A stretch of DNA of 24,607 nt from an uncultured bacterium (GCA_913058555.1 CAJXRJ010000018.1:1-24607); one strand, 5' to 3'. Positions 16,212 through 24,577 are shown, counted from the stretch's first letter. A program made the numbers and translations. The notes: generated by a model from the letters alone, not told the origin.

Positions 16212-17273
16212 CTACCGCGCCGGGGCCTTGGCCATCACCAGGTTCCCAAAGGTCACATCCGCGTGGTGCGCGACGAGGGCCAGGCCGCCGCTTTGGCGAG
16301 CTTCGGTCGATTCTTGGGTCACCACGTAGTCCGGCGTTGCCGGCTCCGCATCTCCTGCGCCCCAGACCGTGAGTGAGTACCGGGTGAGCTCTGGATTGCC
16401 TGGATCCGTCGCGCAGCTCGCCTTGAGCTCGTACGTCTTGCCAAGGACGAAATCCTCGACGGCGCCGTGGTCTTCGCTCTCGTTGCGATCGCCCCTGTAG
16501 AACTGGCGCACGGGGGCGGCGCGGTCCTTGAACCGCAGCCAGAGCATCGCCCCGAAGGGCTGAAAGCCCCACTTGGGCTGGGCCTTTGGAAAGCGCGGTG
16601 GATCCACCACGTGACCAGCAAAACGCATGATGACCCCAACGCCCGGAGGACCGCTGTGCTGGCCCGTGTCTTCGGCCACCGCATGCACCGTGACCTGGGT
16701 CCGTACCTCGTAGTCGCCCCACGTTTCATCGCCGAGCAAGAACAGACGGTCGTACGCAGGGGTCCGGGACCGAAGGCCTTCGCCGGTCAGTTCCCACTCC
16801 CCGTCGACGATCTGCCCCGCGTCTTGCGGATGATCCAGGTCCGCCCATCGGACCTCAAACGGGCTTGGCGTCGAGCCCCCTTCGGTGTACTCCACCGTCA
16901 TGCTTGCGGTGGCAGTGGCGCTCGTCCCGGTGGCCTCCAAATGAATCTCGTTCACCCCAGGCCGGAGGTCTGCGACGGGGATCTCAAAGTTAAAATGCCC
17001 TTCGCCTCCTAGTCTTCGGAAGCCGCGCAGGCCTTCCGCAATCGTCAACTCCACCGGCTCTCCACCGTTGACCCTTCCAAAGAGGTGATGCCCTTCGGCG
17101 ACTCCCATGACATTGAAGTCAGGTTGGGGGGCGCCGAGGTGCCCAACGCGCTGCACTTGCCCGTGCCAATATTGGACCCCGGCTCCGCGGAACGGCTCTT
17201 TCAGGGCGAAGTAAGCGACGCCTCCGGCCAAGCAGAGGCCGAGCAGCACCATCGGGCGTAATGCGAGTCTCAT
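16212..17273 (-). CDS. Membrane-anchored Ig-like/LamG-like protein
   Basis: A 353-residue protein of unknown function. Residues 5-24 form a signal anchor or signal peptide (LALRPMVLLGLCLAGGVAYFAL). An Ig-like domain follows at about 45-135, recognised by FNVMGVAEG, GHFNFEIPVADLRPGVNEIHLEATG. Then comes a concanavalin A/LamG-like jelly-roll at about 140-350 (IVDGEWELTGEG, YDRLFLLGDETWGDYEVRTQVTVH, LALVAHHADVTFGNLVMA). Such jelly-rolls often bind or cleave sugars, but I see no catalytic residues that could be named. It stands alone on the minus strand, convergent with the HAD gene and divergent from the secreted repeat protein. Its ATG has no clear SD. Confidence 0.72.
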   Translation of the reverse strand: MRLALRPMVLLGLCLAGGVAYFALKEPFRGAGVQYWHGQVQRVGHLGAPQPDFNVMGVAEGHHLFGRVNGGEPVELTIAEGLRGFRRLGGEGHFNFEIPVADLRPGVNEIHLEATGTSATATASMTVEYTEGGSTPSPFEVRWADLDHPQDAGQIVDGEWELTGEGLRSRTPAYDRLFLLGDETWGDYEVRTQVTVHAVAEDTGQHSGPPGVGVIMRFAGHVVDPPRFPKAQPKWGFQPFGAMLWLRFKDRAAPVRQFYRGDRNESEDHGAVEDFVLGKTYELKASCATDPGNPELTRYSLTVWGAGDAEPATPDYVVTQESTEARQSGGLALVAHHADVTFGNLVMAKAPAR

Positions 17274-17726
17274 GGGCGAAGCCTACCCATCTCCTCCCTT
17301 GGCCGTAGGGGAGATCCCCGTGGCCCGTCCCGTCGTGGGTTCGATGAGTCTCTGGCCGATCCAGTGAAACAGTGCTGGCGGGGCTGAGACGTTGATTCCC
17401 CGTTGGCTTGTTCGGTAGTTCCGGTGCTTCCGGGGCGCCCGCAAGCCGCCCGAATACGGCTTCGGTCGTACGGGGAATTCCATCGTGGAAGTGACCCTCA
17501 GATTGAGACTTAGACGGTGCGGCTAACGCGAGGCAAAGGCCTACGGTCTGAAGATCTGGTAATCTTACGTTCGGAACGTTCCCGAGGGAACCGGACCCAG
17601 AACCGCGAGAGCAGTCCCCTGGCTTGGCCACGATCGCTCCCCGGCCTGTACTTCTCCTGTACGGGCCTTTCGCGGACTCAAACTTCTTAGGCCCGGCCTC
17701 CCGCCTCTCAACCCTTCCTACGCTTC
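17274..17726. other. Divergent intergenic region, structured leader
   Basis: 453 bp between the LamG-like gene (leftward) and the secreted repeat protein gene (rightward). No gene is supported here. A possible extended -10 (TGGTAATCT, 17557-17565) lacks a -35. Downstream lie two hairpins (17578-17591: GTTCCC-GA-GGGAAC; and 17643-17667). The last 30 bases before the ATG are pyrimidine-rich with no SD. A tRNA-like GGTTCGA at about 17337 has no acceptor or anticodon arms around it. Confidence 0.45.
17643..17667 (+). promoter_or_regulatory. Leader hairpin with UUCUCCU loop
   Basis: GGCCTGTAC (17643-17651) pairs with GTACGGGCC (17659-17667), nine pairs with one U-G. The 7-nt loop is TTCTCCT, which resembles the anti-Shine-Dalgarno of 16S rRNA, and TTT follows. 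It lies about 60 nt upstream of the start of the secreted repeat protein. It could be an attenuator or RNA-stability element; function is inferred. Confidence 0.4.
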
Positions 17727-19823
17727 ATGAAAAATTCCTGCTTCAAGTTCCTCGCGGCTGCCGCCGCCGGAACAGTGTTCGCCTCGGGCGCTTTTGCCCA
17801 AGACGAGTGCAGCACGGCGCTGCCCCTCGCCTTTGACACCCCGACCGCATTCGACACCACGGGTGCGACTCCGTCGGCCCCCGACTTCAGCTGCTTCGCT
17901 GGTGGCGGCACCCTGACGTCCCAGGACGTCTGGTTCGAGTTCACCTCGACGGCCGACTACATGGCCCAGGTCACGACCTGCGGCACCGCCGGATACGACA
18001 CCAAGATTGAGGTTTACGACGGCTCCTGTGGCGCTCTCGTCTCCATCGGCTGCACCGACGACACCTCGGGCTGCGCTGGCTTCACCTCGACCGTGGACTT
18101 CGCGGCGGTCACCGGCACCCAGTACTTCGTGCGTATCGGCGCTTGGCGACTTATCGACTTCGGCGCGGGCGACGTGCTCCTCGTCGGCCCCCCGCCCCCC
18201 CCGTTCGAGTGTGCAGACGCTGCCGACATCGTGCCGGGCACGCTCACGGACTTCGACACGACGGGTGCGACCCTGTCCTCGCCGGACTTCAGCTGCGCTG
18301 CTGGCGGCGGCGATCCGACGTCCCCGGACGTCTGGTTCACGTTCACCGCAACCGCCGACTACATGGCTCAGGCCACCACCTGCGGCACGTCGACCTACGA
18401 CACCAAGATTGAGGTCTACGACGGCACCTGCGGGGCCCTCGTGACCGTCGGCTGTAACGACGACACGAGCGGCTGCGCCGGCTTCACCTCGGTGGCCGAC
18501 TTCGCCGCCGTCAACGGCACCCAGTACTGGGTCCGCGTTGGTGGTTGGCAGTCGGGCGACTTCGGTGCCGGTCAGCTCCTCGTGACGAGCCCGCCGCCGG
18601 CCGTCGTCAACGACGAGTGCGCCGGTGCGATCGCCCTTGCTAGCGGCGTTGCCGAGCCGTTCGACAACACCCTTGCGACGTTCTCCGCTGGCGCTCCCGG
18701 CTATAGCTGTGGCAACGGTGTCAGCGATCCCCTCGACCTTTGGTACTCCTTCACCGCGCTTGAGGACGGGACGATCGACGTTGAGACTTGCCTCTCCGCC
18801 TTTGACACGCGTCTCGAGGTTTACTCGGGCGACTGTGGCAGCCTCGTGAGCGAGGCCTGTAACGACGACAACGGCCCCCTCTGCTCGGGTACCCGCGCGT
18901 CCGTCAGCTTCGCTGGTACCGCCGGCACGACTTATCTGGCACGCGTTGCTGGCTTCAGCGGCGGTTCTGGCCTCGGCGAGATCGTCGCGACCTACCCCGA
19001 CGCCCTCGGCAACGACGACTGCTCCGGCGCCCTCCCGGTTGGCCCGGGCCTGACGGTCTTCAGCAACGCCGGTGCAACGGACAGCGGCAACGCCATGACC
19101 TGCGGCCTCAACGCTGCGGCGAACGACGTCTGGTTCGTCTACACGGCCAGCGCTGATTGCCCCGTGACCGTCGACCTTTCCGGTACCGATGCGAACAACG
19201 CCGGCAACTTCGACCCGACGATGACCATCTATGATGGAAGCGACTGCATGAACCTTGTCGAAATAGCTTGCGACGACGACAGTGGCGTCGGCTTCGACAG
19301 CCTGATCTCGTTCACGGCGACCGCTGGCAGCAGCTACTTGATTCAGATCGGTGGCTTCAACGGTCAGAACGGCGAAGGCCTTATGAACCTGACGGAGGGC
19401 CTTGGCTCGATCGTCTGCCTTGGCGAAGTCAACTCGACGGGCCTTGCTGCCACGCTGAAGATCAGCGGCAGCGACGTCGCTTCGGATAACGACATGACTC
19501 TCAATGTCGCTAACCTCCCGATGAACTCTAACCTTCTCTTCGTCAACTCGCGCGAGGTCAACTTCGTCGCGAACCCGGGCGGTAGCCAAGGCAACCTCTG
19601 CATCGCGAGCTTCAGCATGGGCCGCCACCTCGGCGCGATCATGAACTCGGGTGCCACCGGCACCGTCGCGTTCACCCCGAACCTTGCCAACATCCCGACG
19701 AACCTTGGGTTCGAAGCAGCCATCTCTGGTAACACCTGGTACTGGCAGGGCTGGTACCGCGACACCGTCGCTGGCACCGCCACCTCGAACCTCACTGCAG
19801 CTACCTGCATCACGTTCAACTGA
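17727..19823 (+). CDS. Large secreted disulfide-rich repeat protein
   Basis: A 698-residue exported protein of unknown function. A clean signal peptide ends at AFA|QDE (about residue 24). Four repeats of 134-136 residues follow (about 26-160, 161-294, 295-428, 429-555), each with the frame (D/N)(D/E)C, DVWF or DLWY, TCG or TC, YDT or FDT, a CG, and a Cys/Asp-rich CNDD or CDDD turn; they resemble PPC-like beta-sandwich repeats common in secreted proteins. The last part (about 556-698) starts VCLGEVNSTGL and holds WYWQGWYRD, a C-terminal domain I associate with marine planctomycetes. The acidic turns suggest calcium binding (inference). The ATG at 17727 has no SD but follows a pyrimidine-rich stretch. 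It may be a cell-surface or matrix component. Confidence 0.85.
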   Translation: MKNSCFKFLAAAAAGTVFASGAFAQDECSTALPLAFDTPTAFDTTGATPSAPDFSCFAGGGTLTSQDVWFEFTSTADYMAQVTTCGTAGYDTKIEVYDGSCGALVSIGCTDDTSGCAGFTSTVDFAAVTGTQYFVRIGAWRLIDFGAGDVLLVGPPPPPFECADAADIVPGTLTDFDTTGATLSSPDFSCAAGGGDPTSPDVWFTFTATADYMAQATTCGTSTYDTKIEVYDGTCGALVTVGCNDDTSGCAGFTSVADFAAVNGTQYWVRVGGWQSGDFGAGQLLVTSPPPAVVNDECAGAIALASGVAEPFDNTLATFSAGAPGYSCGNGVSDPLDLWYSFTALEDGTIDVETCLSAFDTRLEVYSGDCGSLVSEACNDDNGPLCSGTRASVSFAGTAGTTYLARVAGFSGGSGLGEIVATYPDALGNDDCSGALPVGPGLTVFSNAGATDSGNAMTCGLNAAANDVWFVYTASADCPVTVDLSGTDANNAGNFDPTMTIYDGSDCMNLVEIACDDDSGVGFDSLISFTATAGSSYLIQIGGFNGQNGEGLMNLTEGLGSIVCLGEVNSTGLAATLKISGSDVASDNDMTLNVANLPMNSNLLFVNSREVNFVANPGGSQGNLCIASFSMGRHLGAIMNSGATGTVAFTPNLANIPTNLGFEAAISGNTWYWQGWYRDTVAGTATSNLTAATCITFN
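17800..19395. repeat. Four ~402-408-bp tandem coding repeats
   Basis: The Tyr/Phe-Asp anchor codons fall at 17994, 18396, 18801 and 19209, giving periods of 402, 405 and 408 bp. The first two units share long near-identical DNA stretches (for example CACCAAGATTGAGGT), so they separated most recently. A C8 run at about 18193-18200 encodes part of a proline linker after unit 1. Confidence 0.8.
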
Positions 19824-19899
19824 TGGTCTTGACCGCGTGAGCGGTTCGACAGAAAAGGAAAGCCGTCTGGCCGCCTAGGCCCCTCGACTCTCCTCACCA

Positions 19900-19936
19900 G
19901 AGGCCCCGCTCCGACGTCACGTCGGGGCGGGGCCTC
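19900..19936. terminator. Hairpin between convergent genes
   Basis: Arms 19900-19915 and 19921-19936 (GAGGCCCCGCTCCGAC with GTCGGGGCGGGGCCTC) pair over 16 bp with one wobble and a 5-nt loop. It lies between the stops of the secreted repeat protein and the LamG-VanZ gene. No T-run follows on either strand, so it is a probable but atypical transcript end. Confidence 0.6.
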
Positions 19937-19992
19937 GGCTATTGCAACCCCCTTCGGGTCGTCCGTTGCCGCCCCGCCAAAGCCCGCGCCGA

Positions 19993-21063
19993 CTAAGTGT
20001 CTTCCCTGTTCCGCGGGGTCGGCGCCGCCGAGCGCGTCAGCCCCCGCACCACCAACGCCCCAATCATCGCGCCCAGCCCATTGGGCAACGCGTGATAGAG
20101 CGAAGGGTGCCGCCCCTCGAACGCCAGCTTCCCGACCTGTACAAGCGCGCCAAAGAGTGCCGCGACGGTGGCCACCTTCATGACCGCCGGCAGGCCCCTC
20201 CCGCGCCGCTTCCGGCCGAGCCACATGAGCGCTCCCAGGGGCACGAACACAGCCATGTGAATCGCCGCGGTCAGCGCGGCATGGCTCGGGTCAAACTGCA
20301 CCAGCCGACGTGCTCTCCGGGGCACATGCCAGCTCGACTCGGGCATCTCGAGATCTCCCCGGCGCAAGGGGTCAAACACCTGGTCCTCGACGCGCAGCGT
20401 GAGCCCGCGGATCGTCCCGAGCCACCCGCGGGCCCCGTCGACCTCGTTGCCCACCGCAAAGCGATAGGACGGATCCCAGCTGGCGAACGGCGAGGCTCCT
20501 TGCTTCTCTCGGTACACGGCGGTGCCATCGAGGAGGACCTCGATTACGTCCGGACGGAAACGTACGAGCAAGGAGCGCAGCGCCGCGCCCTCGCCGGATT
20601 CGGCGAATACACCGTCCACCTTGAGCGGCGGCGCGCCGTTCTCATCCGAGGTGTCTCGCCGAACGCGAACCAGGAGGTCCACGCCCTTTTGGGCCACCAT
20701 GAAGTTGCGCGCGTAGGCGCCGTTCGAGAGGGTCACGAGCCGAGCCGGGCCCATCTGGACGGGGCTGGCGCTTCGGAAGTCGAAGCTGAGATCGAGCTCC
20801 TCCGAGGCGATCGCCTCAGCGGCCCAGTCCACCGGACCGGGCGTTCGACAAACCCCGGGTCCAGAAAAGGTGAGGGTGGCTGGACCCTCCACCGAGACGC
20901 CGTTGGGCAGGCGGATCGGCCCGCCGTACCCCGGACGGAGCGGGAAAAACGCGGCGACCGCGATCAGGGCGCTGAGCCCGGCGGCCCACCTGCGCGAACG
21001 CGCGGCCCCAACGGGACCTAGCATCGGCAGGCTGATCGTCTCCTCGGGCGAAGCCTGAGCCAC
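19993..21063 (-). CDS. LamG-like/VanZ-like membrane fusion protein
   Basis: A 356-residue membrane protein. A first membrane segment lies at about 26-43, then a concanavalin A/LamG-like extracytoplasmic domain (about 60-245; SFDFRSASPVQMGPARLVTLSNG, VEVLLDG-type strands, FAVGNEVDGARGWLGTIRGLTLR), then three membrane segments (about 262-282, 294-312, 325-345). These carry a VanZ-like signature: HMAVFVPLGALM, VGKLAFEGRHPSLYHALPNGLGAMIGA. VanZ-like proteins are linked to cell-envelope traits, but their biochemistry is unclear. It starts with GTG at 21063, 6 nt after the GT2 stop, and is the last gene of the four-gene operon. A sugar-binding role at the envelope is inference. Confidence 0.78.
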   Translation of the reverse strand: MAQASPEETISLPMLGPVGAARSRRWAAGLSALIAVAAFFPLRPGYGGPIRLPNGVSVEGPATLTFSGPGVCRTPGPVDWAAEAIASEELDLSFDFRSASPVQMGPARLVTLSNGAYARNFMVAQKGVDLLVRVRRDTSDENGAPPLKVDGVFAESGEGAALRSLLVRFRPDVIEVLLDGTAVYREKQGASPFASWDPSYRFAVGNEVDGARGWLGTIRGLTLRVEDQVFDPLRRGDLEMPESSWHVPRRARRLVQFDPSHAALTAAIHMAVFVPLGALMWLGRKRRGRGLPAVMKVATVAALFGALVQVGKLAFEGRHPSLYHALPNGLGAMIGALVVRGLTRSAAPTPRNREDT

Positions 21064-21069
21064 GGTGCG

Positions 21070-22089
21070 TTATCCAATCGGCGGCGTGGATTCACCCGCC
21101 GCACCGGGAATCGCAGGGGAGCCGCCGAGGAGCTGGGGCGGGGGCGGTTCTTTCTCGCGGATGTCCCCGGGCCTGGCCTTGCCCACAAGCTCACGGTAGA
21201 GCGACCCGCGTTGTTGCATGGTCCAGCGGGCAATGGCCGCACGGCACTGCATGCGCACCGTGAAGGGCACGTCGGCGCGCTTCAGTGCGTCACGCACAGC
21301 CCCGAGGCGCTTCCAGTTTGGCCGCATCTTCTCGGGAGGCTTACCCGCGCCGAACCACTGTTCGCGCTCGCGGTCGGAGCGCATGCGGATCGAGCGCTGG
21401 GGGTGCTCGCGGGAGAGGAAGAGCTTCTCGTCGACGCGCACGAGCCTTCCTTGGAGGGCGAGCTCTGCGAGCAGCACTCGGTCGGACCCGAGGTAAGGCG
21501 CGATGAGTTTTGTCTTCGCCAGCGCCGCGGTACGAATCAGCCCGAACACGTCGAAGCAACCGTGATCCAAGGCGATGGCGCCTTGAAAGCGCTTCGAGGG
21601 GCTCCCGTGATCCATGTCCTGGATCCTCGACGTCAGCTCACGGATGACGTTTCCCTGTTCATTGATCTCGACCATCTCGGAGTGGGCGAGGACGACGCCG
21701 CGGTCGTTCTGCAGCACGTCGAGGCAGCGCTCAAGGTAGGTGGGCTCGTGGAGATCGTCGTGGGAGGCCCACTTGAAGTATATGCCCCGGGCCTGGGCGA
21801 AGGCGCGGTTGAAGTTGCGCGCGGCGCCGGTGTGGGCCTCGGTGCGGACCCAGCGGATCCTGGGGTCCCTCTCCGCCCATGCAGCGCAGATCTCGCGTGT
21901 GCCGTCGGTGGAGGCGTTGTCCGCGAGGATGAGCTCCCAATCGGTGATGGATTGGGCCGCGATCGCGGCGATGGCGGCCTCGAGGTACGACTCGCCGTTG
22001 AACACAGGCAGGCCGATGGACACCAGGGGCGCCTGGCTTTCGGCCATGGCGCTGTCGGGCATGCGAACATTGGTTGGTGGCGGCGTCAT
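21070..22089 (-). CDS. Family 2 glycosyltransferase
   Basis: A 339-residue GT2 (GT-A fold) enzyme, transferring a sugar from a nucleotide-sugar to a growing glycan on the cytoplasmic face. Motifs: PLVSIGLPVFNGESYLEAAI (21-40), ELILADNASTDGT (52-64) and FKWASHDDLHEP (105-116), where HDD stands in the place of the usual metal-binding DxD. After residue about 220 it continues with the C-terminal half common in rhamnosyl- and related transferases, ending in a Pro-rich tail. The ATG at 22089 overlaps the methyltransferase stop by 4 nt (ATGA). A longer open frame from 22395 runs into the methyltransferase and is rejected. Sugar and acceptor are unknown. Confidence 0.88.
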   Translation of the reverse strand: MTPPPTNVRMPDSAMAESQAPLVSIGLPVFNGESYLEAAIAAIAAQSITDWELILADNASTDGTREICAAWAERDPRIRWVRTEAHTGAARNFNRAFAQARGIYFKWASHDDLHEPTYLERCLDVLQNDRGVVLAHSEMVEINEQGNVIRELTSRIQDMDHGSPSKRFQGAIALDHGCFDVFGLIRTAALAKTKLIAPYLGSDRVLLAELALQGRLVRVDEKLFLSREHPQRSIRMRSDREREQWFGAGKPPEKMRPNWKRLGAVRDALKRADVPFTVRMQCRAAIARWTMQQRGSLYRELVGKARPGDIREKEPPPPQLLGGSPAIPGAAGESTPPIG

Positions 22090-23273
22090 TGGACGATACT
22101 CAGGACCTCCGCATCCGATCCGGCGGCGCGGGCCATGGATTCGATCTCGGCCATGTAGCGTGGGTTCATGACGATGATCGCGTCGAGTTTCTGTTCGCCC
22201 ACTTTGTCGGCTCCGACGATGGGGTGACCGGTGCCGGCAACGAAGCGGCCGACTTTGCGGTCGTTGACATCGATCGCGCAGGCGATCACGCCGGCGTCCT
22301 CGACGGTGTTTAGGAATGTGGCTCCCTTGGAGCCAGCGCCCCAGATGGCGGCGCGTTGGTTCGTCTTGGCCCAGCCGGCGAGGGTCTGATTCCAAGCCGC
22401 AACGGTGCCTTCGCGTGCGGCGCCGAAGGCCTCCCGGAGGTGGTCTTCTTCGGGGCTCGCGTCGGGGGTGGGGGACATCGGAGCACCGACCGAAAGCGCT
22501 TCCGCGCTCAGGAACTGGTCCCCATAGGTCTCACGGATCTCAACGTCCGCCCCGGCGCGTAGGAGTAGGGTTCGAAGGGCCCGGGGGGTGAAGTAGGAGC
22601 AGTGCTCGTAGATGAGGTCCCAGATCCCGAGATCGCGCACCGTCCACAGGCCATTGGGCACCTCCACGTACAGCCCGGCGCCGGCTTCTTTCGCTGAGCC
22701 CGCGAGGAGCGATACAAAGGCGAAGGGGTCGGCGAGGTGCTCTAGCACGTGCCGCGTCAGCAGGAGCCGGGTCGGGGCGGGGCCGGACAGGGCGTCGCTC
22801 GGCTCGAACAGGCGGCGCTCCAGCTCGAAGGTCCGACCTGGCGCACCGCTCACCGGGTCCTTGGGCGTGATCGCGTCCTCCGGTGCGCTTGGGTCCATCA
22901 CCAGGCCGTGGCTGAGGCCGGCGTCCACGAGGAGTTCCATGAACTCGCCGCGGCCGCCGCCGATCTCGACGGCCCGGGCGCCCGCCAATGAGTGGCGTTC
23001 CACGAGCGCCGCTGCCAAAGACGTCGCCCAGTCCTGGAAGGTGGGGGAGCCGTGGAGCGAGTTCTCGTATCCCGGCGCGTACTCAACGAGCTTGGGATCA
23101 AAGGCCACGTTGTGCACGAACCCACAGGCGGAGCACCCGCCGAGTTCGATGCGCCCCTTGGGGGCATTCACAGCGGAGCCGCGATCTTCGTGGAGGACGT
23201 TCACGAAGAGCGGAACGTCACCACCGTCGAAGAACGACACGAGGTCTTGGGTTTGACAGACGGGGCAGAGCAC
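22086..23273 (-). CDS. SAM methyltransferase, sugar C-methyltransferase type (copy 2)
   Basis: A 395-residue enzyme with the three-part layout of sugar C-methyltransferases (TylCIII/NovU/TcaB9 group): a zinc-binding N-terminal domain (Cys3, Cys6, Cys47, Cys50), a Rossmann SAM domain (EIGGGRGEF, 103-111; RHVLEHL, 174-180), and a C-terminal domain with WGAGSKG (311-317) and MNPRYMAEI. The active-site signature YEHCSYF (222-228) keeps the Tyr-Glu-His seen in characterised members. It would methylate a carbon of a deoxy-keto-sugar nucleotide; the substrate is unknown. It starts with GTG and no clear SD, 29 nt after the upstream copy, and overlaps the GT2 gene by 4 nt. It is a diverged paralogue of the next gene. 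Confidence 0.88.
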   Translation of the reverse strand: MLCPVCQTQDLVSFFDGGDVPLFVNVLHEDRGSAVNAPKGRIELGGCSACGFVHNVAFDPKLVEYAPGYENSLHGSPTFQDWATSLAAALVERHSLAGARAVEIGGGRGEFMELLVDAGLSHGLVMDPSAPEDAITPKDPVSGAPGRTFELERRLFEPSDALSGPAPTRLLLTRHVLEHLADPFAFVSLLAGSAKEAGAGLYVEVPNGLWTVRDLGIWDLIYEHCSYFTPRALRTLLLRAGADVEIRETYGDQFLSAEALSVGAPMSPTPDASPEEDHLREAFGAAREGTVAAWNQTLAGWAKTNQRAAIWGAGSKGATFLNTVEDAGVIACAIDVNDRKVGRFVAGTGHPIVGADKVGEQKLDAIIVMNPRYMAEIESMARAAGSDAEVLSIVQ

Positions 23274-23302
23274 GATCGATAGGGGGACGTGTCGTCTCGG
23301 AC

Positions 23303-24529
23303 TCAGAGCGCGGCGATGGACGGGGAAAGGCCCATGGCGTGGATGTCGCGGGTGATCTCGTCCACGTAGATCGGGTTCATGATCAGGACGTGGGCGGGTT
23401 GAATGTCTTGGAGGGCTTCGGGAGCGATGATCTCGTGCCCGGTGCCCGCCAGGAACTTGCCGTGCTTGTGGGGGTTGATGTCCACGACGGAGTGCACCTG
23501 ATCGCCGATTCCGAGGGTGGTGAGATAGCTTACAGCCTTGGAGCCAGAGCCCCAGAGAACCACGGGACCACGGGAAGCGGCCTCGTCCAGGTCGGCGCGC
23601 AGGCCGCGGAACTTCTCTTCGATAGCGCTTTTGAACGACTGCACTGACGCGAGTGTTGCCGCGAGGTCACCTTCTGCGTCGAAGGTGCGACCTTTCGTCG
23701 GGTCGCCCGTCTTGGCTTCGATCAGCAGGTACTGGTCCTCGTAGCCCTTGTAGAGGTCCACCAACTCGAAACCATGGCGCCGGAAGAGGCGGGCGAGGCT
23801 TCCGAGGGTGAAGTAGGAGCAGTGTTCGTAGTAGAGATCCCAGAACGCGCGTTCCTCGAGGATGCGCTCGGTGCCGGGCAGCTCGAAGAACAAGATCGCG
23901 TCGTCGCGGCCCGCCACCGACTCGGCGACGGTGTTCATGAACTCGCGCACGTCCCCGATGTGTTCGAGGGTGTGGCGGCAAGCGATGTAGTCCGCGCGCA
24001 GGGATGCGTGGCCCGGCGCGTAGAACTCGTTGCGAAATTCGATGCGCTCGGCGGCTTCGGAGTCGTTGCGCTCGGGCCGATATCCGGGGTCAATGCCGAT
24101 GCCACGGCCGCCGCTGATCTCGCAGAGCTCGGTCAGGAACTCGCCCTTGCCGCAGCCAATCTCCAGCATGAGCTTGTCCCCAAGGCCGTAGCGCGCCACC
24201 TGGTCCTGGCAGAGCTGGGTCTGGAACTTGCGGAACGTACCGGAGAAGCCCTGGGTCTCCTCGTAGTCCGGCGAGTAGTTCTGGAGAGACGGGTCGTAGG
24301 CGCGGTTCTGGATGAAACCGCAGGACGTGCAGACCGCGAGGTCGAGCTTGCCCGCGGGGAACTCCACCGCGGCCTCCTTCGACGCGACCATCAGGCACGA
24401 GTGGACGGGGACCTTTGGAAGGCTGTAGAAGCCGTCAAGGGCCTGTTCGCCGCATGCCTGGCAGTGGGTGGTCGGCGAGCCCGTGGTCGATGCTTTGGGT
24501 GCGGGCGCGGTGGAAGTCTCGTTCGTCAC
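23303..24529 (-). CDS. SAM methyltransferase, sugar C-methyltransferase type (copy 1)
   Basis: A 408-residue enzyme of the same three-domain type as its neighbour: zinc-binding Cys23, Cys26, Cys67 and Cys70; SAM motif EIGCGKGEF (123-131); RHTLEH (185-190); YYEHCSYF (233-240); C-terminal WGSGSKAV (326-333) and MNPIYVDEI. About 22 extra residues, rich in Thr, Ala and Pro, precede the zinc domain. The GTG at 24529 was chosen because GGAGG lies at 24539-24543 and because upstream codons enter the adapter; a start at 24592 (MYKRQ...) would be artefact. It is the first gene of the visible operon, but only 48 genomic bases precede it, so earlier genes may be missing. Confidence 0.9.
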   Translation of the reverse strand: MTNETSTAPAPKASTTGSPTTHCQACGEQALDGFYSLPKVPVHSCLMVASKEAAVEFPAGKLDLAVCTSCGFIQNRAYDPSLQNYSPDYEETQGFSGTFRKFQTQLCQDQVARYGLGDKLMLEIGCGKGEFLTELCEISGGRGIGIDPGYRPERNDSEAAERIEFRNEFYAPGHASLRADYIACRHTLEHIGDVREFMNTVAESVAGRDDAILFFELPGTERILEERAFWDLYYEHCSYFTLGSLARLFRRHGFELVDLYKGYEDQYLLIEAKTGDPTKGRTFDAEGDLAATLASVQSFKSAIEEKFRGLRADLDEAASRGPVVLWGSGSKAVSYLTTLGIGDQVHSVVDINPHKHGKFLAGTGHEIIAPEALQDIQPAHVLIMNPIYVDEITRDIHAMGLSPSIAAL

Positions 24530-24538
24530 GTTAGCTGG

Positions 24539-24543
24539 CCTCC
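24539..24543 (-). promoter_or_regulatory. Shine-Dalgarno GGAGG for the GTG start at 24529
   Basis: On the minus strand GGAGG is followed by nine bases and then GTG. It is one of the few strong ribosome-binding sites in the window, and it fixes the start of copy 1 of the methyltransferase. Confidence 0.75.
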
Positions 24544-24577
24544 GAAAGGGGGGCGGTGATGATGCGCGGGGTGGGGA

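Noticed and set aside
17330..17350. GGTTCGA, resembling a tRNA T-loop
   Set aside because: No matching acceptor, D or anticodon stems nearby; I find no tRNA in the window.
17119..17631. 170-residue minus-strand open frame in the spacer before the secreted repeat protein
   Set aside because: No motif, and it overlaps the start of the LamG-like gene in another frame.
17718..19628. 636-residue open frame on the minus strand
   Set aside because: Antisense of the secreted repeat protein; composition is Val/Ala/Arg/Asp-rich with no motifs, while the plus strand has a signal peptide and regular repeats.
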